Of a stretch of DNA of 64,000 nt, positions 35,283 to 44,559 are shown one piece after another. This stretch comes from Clostridium sp. C105KSO13 (GTDB lineage Bacteria > Bacillota > Clostridia > Lachnospirales > Lachnospiraceae), in contig NZ_FBWL01000167.1 in NCBI RefSeq assembly GCF_001517425.1, positions 62,001 through 126,000 of the forward strand. Direction: 5' to 3'. Positions within the stretch are counted from its first letter, which is position 1, and every line of letters starts with the position of its first letter. The translations under genes were made by a program, and so were the position numbers. The notes below the pieces were generated by a model. That model saw only the letters and a program-made list of their open reading frames with translations. It ran no database searches and had not been told where the DNA came from.

Positions 35283-36224
35283 ATGAGAGTGATATTTATG
35301 GGTACCCCCGAGTTTTCGGTAGGAACCCTGGAAGCACTGATCGAAGCGGGACACGATGTGTGCCTTGCCGTGACGCAGCCTGACAAACCCAAGGGCAGAG
35401 GAAAAGAGATGCAGTATACCCCTGTGAAGGAAGCGGCAGTCAAACATGACATACCAGTCTATCAGCCTATCAAGGTGAGAAAACCGGAATGCGTAGCCGA
35501 GCTTAAGAAATATCAGGCGGAAGCCATCGTTGTTGTGGCATTTGGGCAGATACTTCCCAGAGAAATTCTGGAGATGACACCTTACGGATGCATCAATGTG
35601 CATGCGTCTTTACTGCCGAAGTACAGAGGCGCAGCCCCCATACAGTGGGCAATTATCAGCGGAGAAACTGTGACAGGTGTCACGACCATGCAGATGGACG
35701 AGGGGCTGGACACTGGGGATATGATTTTAAAGGCTCAGGTACCTATCGCAAAAGATGAGACGGGAGAAAGCCTGCATGATAAGCTGGCATATGCAGGAGC
35801 CAGACTTTGTATAAAGACATTGAAAGCATTGGAAGAAGGCACTGCCATATTTGAACGGCAGGGGGAAAGTCCCACGCCCTATGCAAAAATGCTGGATAAG
35901 AAGATGGGAAATATTGACTGGAGCCGGGCGGCGACCGAGATTGAGAGACTGGTAAGGGGGCTAAACTCCTGGCCAAGCGCTTACACCCATTGGGGAAATA
36001 AAGTGCTGAAAGTATGGAAGGCAAAGGCTGAGCCCGCTGAAGAAAGTACACAAAAGGAAACACCGGGAACCATACTGAAGGTGGATAAAGACAGCTTTAC
36101 AGTACAGACAGGAGACGGACAGCTTCGTATCAGTGAACTACAGATTCCTGGAAAAAAGAGAATGGAGACAAGTGCATTTCTTAGGGGATATACACTGGAA
36201 ACGGGCACACTGTTCACTCCCTAG
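35283..36224 (+). CDS. fmt: Methionyl-tRNA formyltransferase
   Basis: Transfers formyl from 10-formyl-THF to initiator Met-tRNA; 313 residues. The N-terminus VIFMGTPEFSVGTL, the catalytic region NVHASLLPKYRGAAPIQWAI and the GVTTMQMDEGLDTGDM segment are standard. A C-terminal OB-like tRNA-binding domain follows. The ATG at 35283 begins one base after the def stop. Part of the conserved priA-def-fmt order. Confidence 0.95.
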   Translation: MRVIFMGTPEFSVGTLEALIEAGHDVCLAVTQPDKPKGRGKEMQYTPVKEAAVKHDIPVYQPIKVRKPECVAELKKYQAEAIVVVAFGQILPREILEMTPYGCINVHASLLPKYRGAAPIQWAIISGETVTGVTTMQMDEGLDTGDMILKAQVPIAKDETGESLHDKLAYAGARLCIKTLKALEEGTAIFERQGESPTPYAKMLDKKMGNIDWSRAATEIERLVRGLNSWPSAYTHWGNKVLKVWKAKAEPAEESTQKETPGTILKVDKDSFTVQTGDGQLRISELQIPGKKRMETSAFLRGYTLETGTLFTP

Positions 36225-36265
36225 TACACTGGCCCGATTTTGCATGCAGCAACGGAGGAATTGTT

Positions 36266-36964
36266 ATGTTTTATTATTATTATGATCCAACTTATATATT
36301 AGTTTTAATCGGGGCGGCAATCTGTATTCTGGCGTCGGGCAGGGTAAATCGTGTGTTTAATAAATATGCCCAGGTGCGCAGCCATTCAGGACTGACCGGC
36401 CGTGAGACAGCGGAGAGCATACTGAGGGCAAATGGAATATATGATGTGCAGGTACGCCATATAGCGGGGAATCTGAATGATCATTACGATCCCAGGAACA
36501 AAACTTTAAGCCTGTCCGATGCCACTTATCAGTCAGACTCTGTGGCAGCAATCGGCGTGGCTGCCCATGAATGCGGCCATGCAGTCCAGCATAGTGCAGG
36601 GTATTTTCCATTGAAAATCAGGGGGGCTTTGGTACCAGTAGCAAATTTGGGATCTGCTGCAGCCTGGCCGCTGATCATTATCGGCCTGTTTATTCGGGGC
36701 GATGCATCTACGCTCTTGATTAACCTTGGAATCTTACTGTTTTCGGGGGCTGTTCTATTCCAGCTTGTAACTCTTCCGGTGGAGATCAATGCGTCCAGAA
36801 GAGCGGTAAAAGCATTAGAAACTTCGGGAATGCTTTATTCTGAGGAAATAGGTGCTACGAAAGAAGTTTTAGGAGCAGCAGCTCTGACCTATGTGGCAAG
36901 TGCCGCATCTATGATACTGCAGCTTTTAAGACTGCTTTTGATCGGTGGACGCAGAAGAGATTAA
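36266..36964 (+). CDS. Membrane zinc metallopeptidase, YugP type
   Basis: 232 residues with an N-terminal membrane helix (about 10-24) and two to three more hydrophobic segments after residue 120. The zinc motif is HECGH at 101-105 (AAHECGHAVQH), and the arrangement matches the YugP family of putative neutral zinc peptidases. Substrate unknown. The start ATG has CGGAGGA upstream. Its position between fmt and rsmB is the usual one in clostridia. Confidence 0.88.
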   Translation: MFYYYYDPTYILVLIGAAICILASGRVNRVFNKYAQVRSHSGLTGRETAESILRANGIYDVQVRHIAGNLNDHYDPRNKTLSLSDATYQSDSVAAIGVAAHECGHAVQHSAGYFPLKIRGALVPVANLGSAAAWPLIIIGLFIRGDASTLLINLGILLFSGAVLFQLVTLPVEINASRRAVKALETSGMLYSEEIGATKEVLGAAALTYVASAASMILQLLRLLLIGGRRRD

Positions 36965-36977
36965 CGGAGGATATTAA

Positions 36978-38333
36978 ATGACAAAGCCCTTAAATGAGCG
37001 GGAAATTGTACTGGGAATTCTGCTGGATGTAACAGAGCACGACGTGTACAGTCACATTGCCCTGGGGAACACCTTAAGCAAATATCAGTATCTGGATAAA
37101 AAAGAGCGTGCCTTTATCACAAGAGTGACAGAGGGGACATTGGAGCATATGATAGAGATTGATTATATCCTGAATCAATTTTCAAAAGTAAAGGTAAAAA
37201 AAATGAAGCCCGCAATCCGAAATATTTTACGGAGTGCTGTATATCAGCTAAAATATATGGACAGTGTGCCGGATTCCGCAGTGTGCAACGAAGCAGTGAA
37301 GCTTGCAGTTAAAAAGGGGTTTGGGCCTTTGAAGGGATTTGTAAACGGCGTGCTCAGAAGTACAGCCCGTGGTCTTGACACAATCAAATACCCACAAGAC
37401 CCTGTGGATGTGCTGTCTGTCAAATATTCCATGCCTAGGTGGATCCTGAAAAAATGGCTGGCCGAATATGATATGGATACAGTGAAAAAAATACTGGCTG
37501 ATTTCCAGAAGGAAAAACCGGTGATGATTCGATGCAGCACAAGTCAGATCACGCCGGAGGAATTGGTACAAAAGCTGAGAAAAGAAGGAGTGACAGTCGA
37601 AAGTCATCCTTATCTGCCTTATGCTTTTTCCATTGCAGGGTATGATTATCTGGGTGACCTTTCCAGTTTTCGGGAAGGCCTTTTTGCCGTACAGGACATC
37701 AGCTCCATGCTTGTGGGGGAAATTGCTTTCCCAAAAGATGGTAATCATATTATAGATGTGTGTGCTGCTCCGGGGGGGAAGTCAATCCAGCTTGCAGATA
37801 TGCTAAGAGGAACCGGCTGTGTAAAGGCAAGGGATCTGACAGAATATAAGGTAGAGATGATCCGGGAAAACATGCACAGGATGGGGCTGATAAATATAGG
37901 GGCTGCAGTGCAGGATGCGACTATATTAGATGAGTCTTCTGTAGAAAAAGCAGACATTGTGATTGCGGACCTGCCCTGCTCGGGATTGGGGGTTCTGGGC
38001 CGAAAAACAGATTTGAAATATAAGATTACAGAAGAGAAGACCAAAGAGCTTGTCATGCTGCAGCGGGATATACTCCATGTAGTTTGCCGGTATGTGAAGC
38101 CGTCAGGCACTCTGATTTACAGCACCTGTACGATCAACCGGGCGGAGAATATGGACAATGTACGCTGGTTTTTGGAGACGCATCCCGACTTTACCTTAGG
38201 GTCTATACGTGACAAAGTCTGTTCTAAGCTTCAGGAAGCTGTGCAAGAAGAGGGCTGTATCCAGCTTTTGCCAGGGATCCATGACAGTGGCGGGTTTTTT
38301 ATAGCGAGATTGGTTAAGAAAGGCGCAAAATAA
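36978..38333 (+). CDS. rsmB: 16S rRNA (cytosine-967-C5)-methyltransferase
   Basis: 451 residues. The N-terminal NusB-like RNA-binding domain (about 1-140) is followed by a SAM-dependent catalytic domain with VCAAPGGKSIQLADM, DLPCSGLGVLGRK and the catalytic-cysteine segment YSTCTINRAEN. Makes m5C967 in 16S rRNA. Its stop shares one base with the rlmN ATG (TAATG), so the two rRNA modification enzymes are coupled. Confidence 0.94.
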   Translation: MTKPLNEREIVLGILLDVTEHDVYSHIALGNTLSKYQYLDKKERAFITRVTEGTLEHMIEIDYILNQFSKVKVKKMKPAIRNILRSAVYQLKYMDSVPDSAVCNEAVKLAVKKGFGPLKGFVNGVLRSTARGLDTIKYPQDPVDVLSVKYSMPRWILKKWLAEYDMDTVKKILADFQKEKPVMIRCSTSQITPEELVQKLRKEGVTVESHPYLPYAFSIAGYDYLGDLSSFREGLFAVQDISSMLVGEIAFPKDGNHIIDVCAAPGGKSIQLADMLRGTGCVKARDLTEYKVEMIRENMHRMGLINIGAAVQDATILDESSVEKADIVIADLPCSGLGVLGRKTDLKYKITEEKTKELVMLQRDILHVVCRYVKPSGTLIYSTCTINRAENMDNVRWFLETHPDFTLGSIRDKVCSKLQEAVQEEGCIQLLPGIHDSGGFFIARLVKKGAK

Positions 38334-39373
38334 TGAAGAAAGATATTCGCGCATACACATATCAACAACTGCAAAATGAAATGGAGTTCCTGGGCGAGAA
38401 GAAGTTTCGGGCCGGACAGGTGTACGACTGGCTTCACGTAAAGCTTGCCGATAGCTTTGAAGAGATGACAAACCTATCAAAGAATCTCCGGGAGAAACTG
38501 GACGAAAAATATCTGATTCTTCCGGTGGAGCTTGTAGAACGGCAGGAATCCGCTCTGGACGGGACGAATAAATTTTTGTTTCGGCTACATGACGGAAATG
38601 TGATAGAAAGCGTTCTTATGCGCTATAAGCATGGCAATTCAGTCTGTATTTCCTCCCAGGCAGGGTGCCGGATGGGATGTCATTTCTGTGCGTCCACTAT
38701 CGGTGGTCTGTCAAGGAATCTTTCTCCTTCGGAAATGCTGGGACAGATCTATCACATGCAGAAGCTGACAGGGGAGCGGGTCTCCAATGTTGTTATCATG
38801 GGAACAGGAGAACCTCTGGATAATTATGATAATTTCGTGCGGTTTATCGGTCTGCTGACAGATGAACATGGACTACATATTAGTCAGAGAAATGTAACTG
38901 TCTCAACCTGTGGGATTGTACCGGGAATACTTAAGCTGGCAGAGGAACATCTTCAGATTACCCTTGCTCTTTCCCTGCATGGGGCCACACAGGAAAAACG
39001 CAGCAGCCTCATGCCTGTGGCTAACCGGTATGAGTTACAGGAAGTACTTTCGGCTTGTGATGAATACTTCGAGAAAACCGGGAGGCGTGTCACCTTTGAG
39101 TACAGTCTGGTGCACGGGGTCAACGATACTAACGAGGATGTAGAAAATCTGATCAGCATATTGGCCCCCAGAAACTGCCACCTGAATCTGATACCTGTAA
39201 ACCCTATAAAAGAACGTTCTTTTGAGCGCCCTGACAGGAAAAATGCGTTAAATTTCAAAAATAAACTTGAAAAACGCGGAATAAATGTTACTATAAGAAG
39301 GGAAATGGGTGCAGATATCGATGGGGCCTGTGGACAGCTCAGACGTACGTTTGTGCAGACAAACAAAGAATAA
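38333..39373 (+). CDS. rlmN: Dual-specificity 23S rRNA/tRNA (adenine-C2)-methyltransferase
   Basis: Radical SAM methyltransferase making m2A2503 in 23S rRNA and m2A37 in some tRNAs; 346 residues. The cluster-binding CxxxCxxC is C112, C116, C119 (GCRMGCHFC). The two mechanistic cysteines are also present: C105 in VCISSQ and C333 in IDGACGQL. It is RlmN and not Cfr on length and context. AAAGGCG precedes the ATG at the rsmB end. Confidence 0.95.
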   Translation: MKKDIRAYTYQQLQNEMEFLGEKKFRAGQVYDWLHVKLADSFEEMTNLSKNLREKLDEKYLILPVELVERQESALDGTNKFLFRLHDGNVIESVLMRYKHGNSVCISSQAGCRMGCHFCASTIGGLSRNLSPSEMLGQIYHMQKLTGERVSNVVIMGTGEPLDNYDNFVRFIGLLTDEHGLHISQRNVTVSTCGIVPGILKLAEEHLQITLALSLHGATQEKRSSLMPVANRYELQEVLSACDEYFEKTGRRVTFEYSLVHGVNDTNEDVENLISILAPRNCHLNLIPVNPIKERSFERPDRKNALNFKNKLEKRGINVTIRREMGADIDGACGQLRRTFVQTNKE

Positions 39374-39384
39374 AGGAGTAAACT

Positions 39385-40128
39385 ATGAAGACATTTTCCA
39401 TTACCGATGTTGGCATGGTAAGACAAGTAAATCAAGACTATGTCTATACAACAAATCATCCCTTAGGACCTCTCCCAAATTTGTTTGTAGTGGCCGACGG
39501 TATGGGCGGACATCAGGCCGGTGATTATGCTTCAAAATACACAGTAGAAGTTTTAAAAAGAGAATTGAAACAGAGCCGGGAGCAGGATGTGGAAAAAGCA
39601 CTGATCCATGCAATTAAGACTGCGAACCGGGAGATTATTAAAGTAGCTTCCAAAGATTCCCACCTTAAGGGAATGGGAACCACCGTAGTGGCAGCCACTA
39701 TGGTGAACCAGATGATGTATTTTGCGAATGTAGGGGACAGCAGACTTTATCTTATTAATCAAGGTATCATGCAGCTGACCAAGGACCATTCACTGGTGGA
39801 GGAGATGGTGCGTCTGGGAGGAATAAAGCCTGAGGAGGCAAAACATCACCCGGACAAGAACATCATTACGAGGGCAATCGGTGCAAAAGAAAATGTAGAA
39901 GTAGACTTTTATGAGCACCGTCTGAAAAAGGGAGACATCATTTTGATGTGTACAGACGGTTTAAGCAATATGGTGGAGGATGATGAACTTTTCCACATAG
40001 TACAGGGGGGCAGAGACATCGTGGAAGCAGCAGAGTCTCTGGTAGAAGCAGCAAAAGAAAACGGCGGTACAGATAACATAGGGCTTGTGTTGACAGAACC
40101 GTTTGCAGATGAGGTGAGTGAATGTTAA
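39385..40128 (+). CDS. prpC: PP2C-type Ser/Thr protein phosphatase
   Basis: 247 residues, metal-dependent phosphatase that opposes PrkC. Metal-binding motifs: VADGMGGHQAGDYAS, GTTVVAA, ANVGDSRLYLI, MCTDGLSNMV and GGTDNIG. Cytosolic, no membrane segment. It starts 11 bp after rlmN and overlaps prkC by 7 bp (ATG at 40122, stop at 40128), so kinase and phosphatase are translated together. Also called stp. Confidence 0.95.
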   Translation: MKTFSITDVGMVRQVNQDYVYTTNHPLGPLPNLFVVADGMGGHQAGDYASKYTVEVLKRELKQSREQDVEKALIHAIKTANREIIKVASKDSHLKGMGTTVVAATMVNQMMYFANVGDSRLYLINQGIMQLTKDHSLVEEMVRLGGIKPEEAKHHPDKNIITRAIGAKENVEVDFYEHRLKKGDIILMCTDGLSNMVEDDELFHIVQGGRDIVEAAESLVEAAKENGGTDNIGLVLTEPFADEVSEC

Positions 40129-42203
40129 AAGAAGGGGTATTTTTAGGAAAACGCTATGAAATATTGAGCAGGATCGGCTCGGGTGGAATGGCGGATGTTT
40201 ATAAGGGGAAGGACCATAAACTGAATCGGTATGTGGCAATCAAGGTGCTGAAAAGCGATTATCGCACGGACGAAGTTTTTATACAGAAATTCTTAAGTGA
40301 GGCACAGGCCGCTGCAGGTCTGATGCATCCCAATGTAGTAAATGTTTATGATGTAGGACAGGACCGTGGCCTGTATTATATGGTCATGGAACTTGTTGAA
40401 GGGATCACTTTAAAAGAATATATTGAGAAAAAGGGGAAACTTACTGCAAAGGAAACTATCAGCATTTCTATACAGATGGTGACAGGTATTCAGGCCGCTC
40501 ATAATCAGCATATCATCCACCGTGACATCAAGCCTCAGAACATTATTATATCCAAAGAAGGAAAAGTAAAGGTAACAGATTTTGGTATTGCAAGGGCCAC
40601 TACGGCCACTAAAACCATCAGCGGCAATATCATGGGTTCCGTTCACTATACTTCACCGGAGCAGGCCAGGGGAGCTGTCGTGGATGAAAGAAGTGACATC
40701 TATTCGGCAGGGGTTACGATGTATGAGATGATAACGGGGCATGTACCTTTTGACGGAGACTCTACAGTAACCGTAGCCTTGAAGCATCTGCAGGAACAAA
40801 TTATTTCACCGGCAAAAGAAGTGCCGGATATCCCGTATAGTCTTGAATGTATCATCATGAAATCTACGCAGAAGGTTCCGGAGAACAGATATCTGAACTG
40901 CCAGGATTTGATTTTGGATCTGAAACGTTCACTGGTAAATCCGGATGGGGATTTTGTCAGTATACCTTCACGAAGCTCGGGAACGGATACAACCATTGTT
41001 ATGCCTACCGAAGAGATGACTCGTGTACAGGATCGGGACTATGATCCGGATGATGACTACGATGATTATGATGATGACGATTATGACTATGACAGCGAGA
41101 ATTATGACAGCGAGAATTATGACAGCGAAGAGGGCGACGAAGAGAGCCGGAGAAAGCAAGATGATGTAGACCCGAACACGAAAAAAATCATGAAGATACT
41201 CATGATTGCAGCGGCAGCTGTCATTGCCATCGGAGTGTTTTTTATGGCAGGAAAGGCAGCAGGGCTTTTTAAGATAAAACCAGGCTCTGTTCAAACAGAA
41301 ACTGATAATAAGGTTTCCGTACCTAATCTGGTCGGGTTGACAGAAGAGGAAGCAAAAGCTGCCCTGAGCAAGAAGAATCTGGGGTATTATGTGTCGGGAA
41401 GAGAAGCTTCCGACAAGTATGATAAGGGAATTATTATCCGCCAGGAGACTGCTGCAAAGAAAAAGGTGGCGAAAAACTCTCAGATTAATGTTGTTGTCAG
41501 TACAGGTGCAGAAGTAAAGACAGTGCCTGTGCCCTATGTTGTAGGGCAGGATGAGGCTTCAGCGCAGAAGGCTCTTGAAGATGCAGGTCTTGTGGTGGCC
41601 GATTCTGAAGCACAGTACAGTGATACAGTAGCTGAGGGCAAGGTGATTTCAACCAGCCCGTCCCCAGGAGCTGAAGTAGAGGAAGGCTCCAGGGTTACCA
41701 TGGTGGTAAGTCTGGGTGTAGAAAAAGCCGCCGTCCCCACTTTGACGGGATCGGCTGCCGCGGATGCAGATGCAGCACTGTCTGCTGCAGGTCTGGTAAC
41801 GGGCAATGTTACGGAAGAATACAGTGATGAATATGATGCAGGCATTGTAATGAGCCAGGGAACAGAGCCCAATAAAAAGGTAACAAAAGGTACCGCGGTT
41901 GATTATGTAGTCAGCAAAGGGCCAAAGGTGGAGATGGTGGATGTTCCGCCACTTACAAATATGACGGAGGAAGCCGCCATACAGGCTCTGGAAAGTGTCG
42001 GTCTTGGGGGAAATGTAACCTATCAAAGCAGTAGTGTTACGCCAGGTTATGTGATTTCCCAGAGCGCAGCCCCTGGCAGCCAGCTCGAAAAGGGAACAAC
42101 AGTGGACATTGTAGTAAGTGAGACACCGGATTCATCTCAGGACGGCAGTGGAAACGGAGACGGTTCAGGCGCAGATACAAGTAAGAATACAGGAGAGCCG
42201 TGA
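40122..42203 (+). CDS. prkC: PASTA-domain Ser/Thr protein kinase
   Basis: 693 residues. Kinase domain about 1-275 with glycine loop IGSGGMADVY, K41 and HRDIKPQN; DFGIARA begins the activation loop. A long Asp/Tyr-rich linker at about 305-350, with a DSENY repeat, precedes a single membrane helix (about 355-377). Outside the cell there are four PASTA repeats (about 394-670) expected to bind muropeptides or lipid II, then a Ser/Gly/Asp-rich tail. It controls growth, wall metabolism and germination in relatives. Paired with prpC, followed by rsgA. Confidence 0.95.
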   Translation: MLKEGVFLGKRYEILSRIGSGGMADVYKGKDHKLNRYVAIKVLKSDYRTDEVFIQKFLSEAQAAAGLMHPNVVNVYDVGQDRGLYYMVMELVEGITLKEYIEKKGKLTAKETISISIQMVTGIQAAHNQHIIHRDIKPQNIIISKEGKVKVTDFGIARATTATKTISGNIMGSVHYTSPEQARGAVVDERSDIYSAGVTMYEMITGHVPFDGDSTVTVALKHLQEQIISPAKEVPDIPYSLECIIMKSTQKVPENRYLNCQDLILDLKRSLVNPDGDFVSIPSRSSGTDTTIVMPTEEMTRVQDRDYDPDDDYDDYDDDDYDYDSENYDSENYDSEEGDEESRRKQDDVDPNTKKIMKILMIAAAAVIAIGVFFMAGKAAGLFKIKPGSVQTETDNKVSVPNLVGLTEEEAKAALSKKNLGYYVSGREASDKYDKGIIIRQETAAKKKVAKNSQINVVVSTGAEVKTVPVPYVVGQDEASAQKALEDAGLVVADSEAQYSDTVAEGKVISTSPSPGAEVEEGSRVTMVVSLGVEKAAVPTLTGSAAADADAALSAAGLVTGNVTEEYSDEYDAGIVMSQGTEPNKKVTKGTAVDYVVSKGPKVEMVDVPPLTNMTEEAAIQALESVGLGGNVTYQSSSVTPGYVISQSAAPGSQLEKGTTVDIVVSETPDSSQDGSGNGDGSGADTSKNTGEP

Positions 42204-42257
42204 ACGTATTGGGGCAATTATTTTGGCAGACATAAGGGTAGGAACTGATAATAATAG

Positions 42258-42304
42258 AGTCAAATCGAAATGCTTGCATTTCCGCTTGGCTCGCTGCTCG
42301 AGAA
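42258..42304 (+). repeat. Hairpin element before rsgA, possibly related to the 68-bp repeat
   Basis: GAAATGC-TT-GCATTTC (42267-42282) is a perfect 7-bp stem. The flanks CAAATCGAAA and CTCGCTGCTCG resemble CAAACTCGAAAA and TCTCGCTGCTTGG of the 34.7-kb repeat, so a common origin is possible but not shown. Confidence 0.4.
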
Positions 42305-42333
42305 ATAATAAAAGAGGGGATATCAGCAAATTT

Positions 42334-43212
42334 ATGCAGGGAAAGATCATAAAGGGGATTGCCGGATTCTACTACGTTCATGTAGTAGAATCCGGTGTTT
42401 ATGAATGCAAGGCGAAGGGGATCTTCAGAAAAGAGAAAATAAAGCCTCTGGTGGGAGACGATGTGGACATCGAAGTTCTTGACGGCATTGAAAAAGAAGG
42501 GAATATTGTGGAAATTCTGCCACGAAAGAATGAGCTGATCCGTCCCGCCGCAGCAAACATCGATCAGGCTTTGGTTGTTTTTGCTGTGTCCAGCCCGGAA
42601 CCACATTTTAATCTGCTGGATAGATTTCTGGTGATGATGGAAAGCAAGGAAATCCCAGTAATACTGTGCTTTAATAAGAAAGACCTTGCCGCACAGCCTG
42701 GGCTGGCCCATATTAGGGAAATCTATCAGACCTGTGGATATGAAGTTATCTTTACCAGCGCCTTGAAAGAGGAAAACCTGGAAACAGTAAAGAAACTGCT
42801 GAAGGAAAAGACTACAGTAATTGCCGGTCCTTCAGGCGTGGGAAAGTCTTCTTTAATCAATCTCCTGCAGTCAAAGGTTCAAATGGAAACCGGAAGTATC
42901 AGCGAAAAAATCGGCAGGGGAAAACACACTACCAGGCATTCGGAGTTGATAGCTATAGATGAGAACTCTTATATTATGGACACCCCCGGATTTAGTTCTC
43001 TATATGTCAATGAGTTTGACAAAGAAGAATTAAAATATTATTTCCGGGAGTTTGCTCCCTATGAAGGAAAGTGTAGATTTAACGGCTGTAATCACGTGCA
43101 CGAACCCGGCTGCCTTGTTAAAGAAGCTGTGGAAGCCGGGAAGATTCATTTAGTACGTTATCATGACTATTTGGAAATGTACCGGGAATTACAGGAAAGA
43201 AAGAGGTATTAG
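42334..43212 (+). CDS. rsgA: Small ribosomal subunit biogenesis GTPase RsgA
   Basis: 292 residues, circularly permuted GTPase that tests 30S maturation. An N-terminal OB domain (1-80, with GFYYVHVVESGVYECKA) is followed by the permuted G domain: FNKKDL (G4), GPSGVGKSSLINLL (G1) and DTPGFSS (G3). A zinc knuckle CRFNGCNHVHEPGC ends the protein. The frame is open to 42118 inside prkC, but ATG 42334 matches the family start, although its ribosome-binding site (AGAGGGG, 14 nt away) is poorly spaced. A perfect 14-bp inverted repeat lies at codons 10-21. Confidence 0.92.
   Translation: MQGKIIKGIAGFYYVHVVESGVYECKAKGIFRKEKIKPLVGDDVDIEVLDGIEKEGNIVEILPRKNELIRPAAANIDQALVVFAVSSPEPHFNLLDRFLVMMESKEIPVILCFNKKDLAAQPGLAHIREIYQTCGYEVIFTSALKEENLETVKKLLKEKTTVIAGPSGVGKSSLINLLQSKVQMETGSISEKIGRGKHTTRHSELIAIDENSYIMDTPGFSSLYVNEFDKEELKYYFREFAPYEGKCRFNGCNHVHEPGCLVKEAVEAGKIHLVRYHDYLEMYRELQERKRY
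42362..42395. repeat. Perfect 14-bp inverted repeat inside rsgA
   Basis: CCGGATTCTACTAC and GTAGTAGAATCCGG separated by GTTCAT, 28 nt after the rsgA ATG. It would form a very stable mRNA hairpin; no T-run follows. Confidence 0.85.
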
Positions 43213-43216
43213 AGCG

Positions 43217-43879
43217 ATGAAAAACAAATTAGCACCATCCATATTATCGGCGGATTTTAAAGTACTGGGTGAGCAGATTCGTGAAACGGCGGATAATGGA
43301 GCAGAATATCTTCATTTTGATGTCATGGACGGAATGTTTGTACCCAGTATTTCTTTTGGTATACCTGTGCTCAAATCTATTCAGGGAGTGAGCCGGCAGG
43401 TGATGGACGTGCATCTGATGGTTACAGAGCCCATTCGCTATGTGGAAGCATTTCAGGAGGCGGGAGCCGATTTCCTGACGGTACATCTGGAGGCGTGTGA
43501 GGATATACAGGCGACCTTGGACAAAATTCATTCCTGTGGCATGAAGGCGGGGGTTTCCATAAAACCCGGCACACCTGTGGATGCCCTGCTTCCGATTCTT
43601 GATCAGGCGGAGATGCTCCTGCTCATGAGTGTGGAACCCGGATTTGGAGGACAGGCATTTATCCCCGAATCGCTGAACAGAATAAAAGACTTGAAAGCAT
43701 TGCTGGAAGAGAAAAATCTGAGCGCTGATATCGAGGTAGACGGCGGAATTTATCTTACAAATGTAGAAGAAATTCTGTCTGCCGGGGCAAATGTAATTGT
43801 AGCAGGTTCTGCAGTGTTTCACGGAGATATCGGGGAAAATGTCAGAGGATTTATGGAGATTTTAAGGGAAAATGAGTAA
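43217..43879 (+). CDS. rpe: Ribulose-phosphate 3-epimerase
   Basis: Interconverts ribulose-5-phosphate and xylulose-5-phosphate in the pentose phosphate pathway; 220 residues, TIM barrel. Family landmarks: LAPSILSADF, HFDVMDGMFVP, DVHLMVTEP, MSVEPGFGGQAF and EVDGGI. The frame extends upstream to 43163 within rsgA, but ATG 43217 fits the family start; its ribosome-binding site (AGAGCG) is weak, which suggests coupling to rsgA. Overlaps thiN by 8 bp. Confidence 0.94.
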   Translation: MKNKLAPSILSADFKVLGEQIRETADNGAEYLHFDVMDGMFVPSISFGIPVLKSIQGVSRQVMDVHLMVTEPIRYVEAFQEAGADFLTVHLEACEDIQATLDKIHSCGMKAGVSIKPGTPVDALLPILDQAEMLLLMSVEPGFGGQAFIPESLNRIKDLKALLEEKNLSADIEVDGGIYLTNVEEILSAGANVIVAGSAVFHGDIGENVRGFMEILRENE

Positions 43880-44525
43880 GCGTACAGTAATTGTCAGCGG
43901 AGGTCTTCTGGAAGAAGAATTTGCTGCAGGTATACTAAGAGATGAGGATACAGAATTGATTATCGGGGTGGACAGAGGGCTTGCTTTTCTTTATGAGCAC
44001 AAGATCCTGCCGGATTATATTGTGGGAGATTTTGATAGTGTACCAAAGGAAATCATCGCATATTACAAAGAGAAGACAAAGGTTCCTGTTCGAGAGTTTA
44101 ACCCTGTAAAGGACGCGACAGACACAGAAATCGCATTGAGACTGTGTATGGATCTTCGCAGACAAAATATATGTATTCTGGGTGGAACAGGGACAAGAGT
44201 GGATCATATATGGGCAAATGTCCAGATACTAAAGATTGCTTTGGATGCCGGAGCTGATGCGAGAATTATGGATACGCATAATCGGATACGTCTTCTGAAG
44301 GAAGACTTTGTGTTGAAGAAGGAGGAGGCTTACGGCCCTTATTTTTCTGTTTTTCCTCTCGCAGGTACTGTGGAGAATTTTAACCTTAAGGGTGCAAAGT
44401 ATCCTTTAAGCCATCATGAGCTGACACCCTTTGACAGCCTGTGCGTCAGCAACGAAATTGTAGGAGATGAACTGGAAATCTCGTTTCCTTTCGGCGTAGT
44501 TATTTTGATGGAAACCAAAGATTAA
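43872..44525 (+). CDS. thiN: Thiamine diphosphokinase
   Basis: 217 residues. Transfers pyrophosphate from ATP to thiamine, giving ThDP. Key motifs are GVDRGLAFLYEH, IVGDFDSVPKE and KDATDTEIALRLC, followed by GGTGTRVDH; a beta-sheet C-terminal thiamine-binding domain ends the protein. Starts within rpe (ATGAGTAA overlap), the rsgA-rpe-thiN order found across Firmicutes. No TPP riboswitch is present. Products serve ThDP enzymes such as IlvB and NifJ in this window. Confidence 0.93.
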   Translation: MSKRTVIVSGGLLEEEFAAGILRDEDTELIIGVDRGLAFLYEHKILPDYIVGDFDSVPKEIIAYYKEKTKVPVREFNPVKDATDTEIALRLCMDLRRQNICILGGTGTRVDHIWANVQILKIALDAGADARIMDTHNRIRLLKEDFVLKKEEAYGPYFSVFPLAGTVENFNLKGAKYPLSHHELTPFDSLCVSNEIVGDELEISFPFGVVILMETKD

Positions 44526-44559
44526 GGTGCAAAAAGTGTATACAAGGAGAATATAGAAA

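Noticed and set aside
41036-41170. Asp-rich repeat in prkC as a CRISPR-like or mobile repeat
   Set aside because: The units are in-frame codons of a linker, with no spacers.
42118-42333. N-terminal extension of RsgA into prkC
   Set aside because: The extension reads Arg/Thr-rich low-complexity sequence from the prkC tail; the family begins at MQGKIIKGIAGFYYV.
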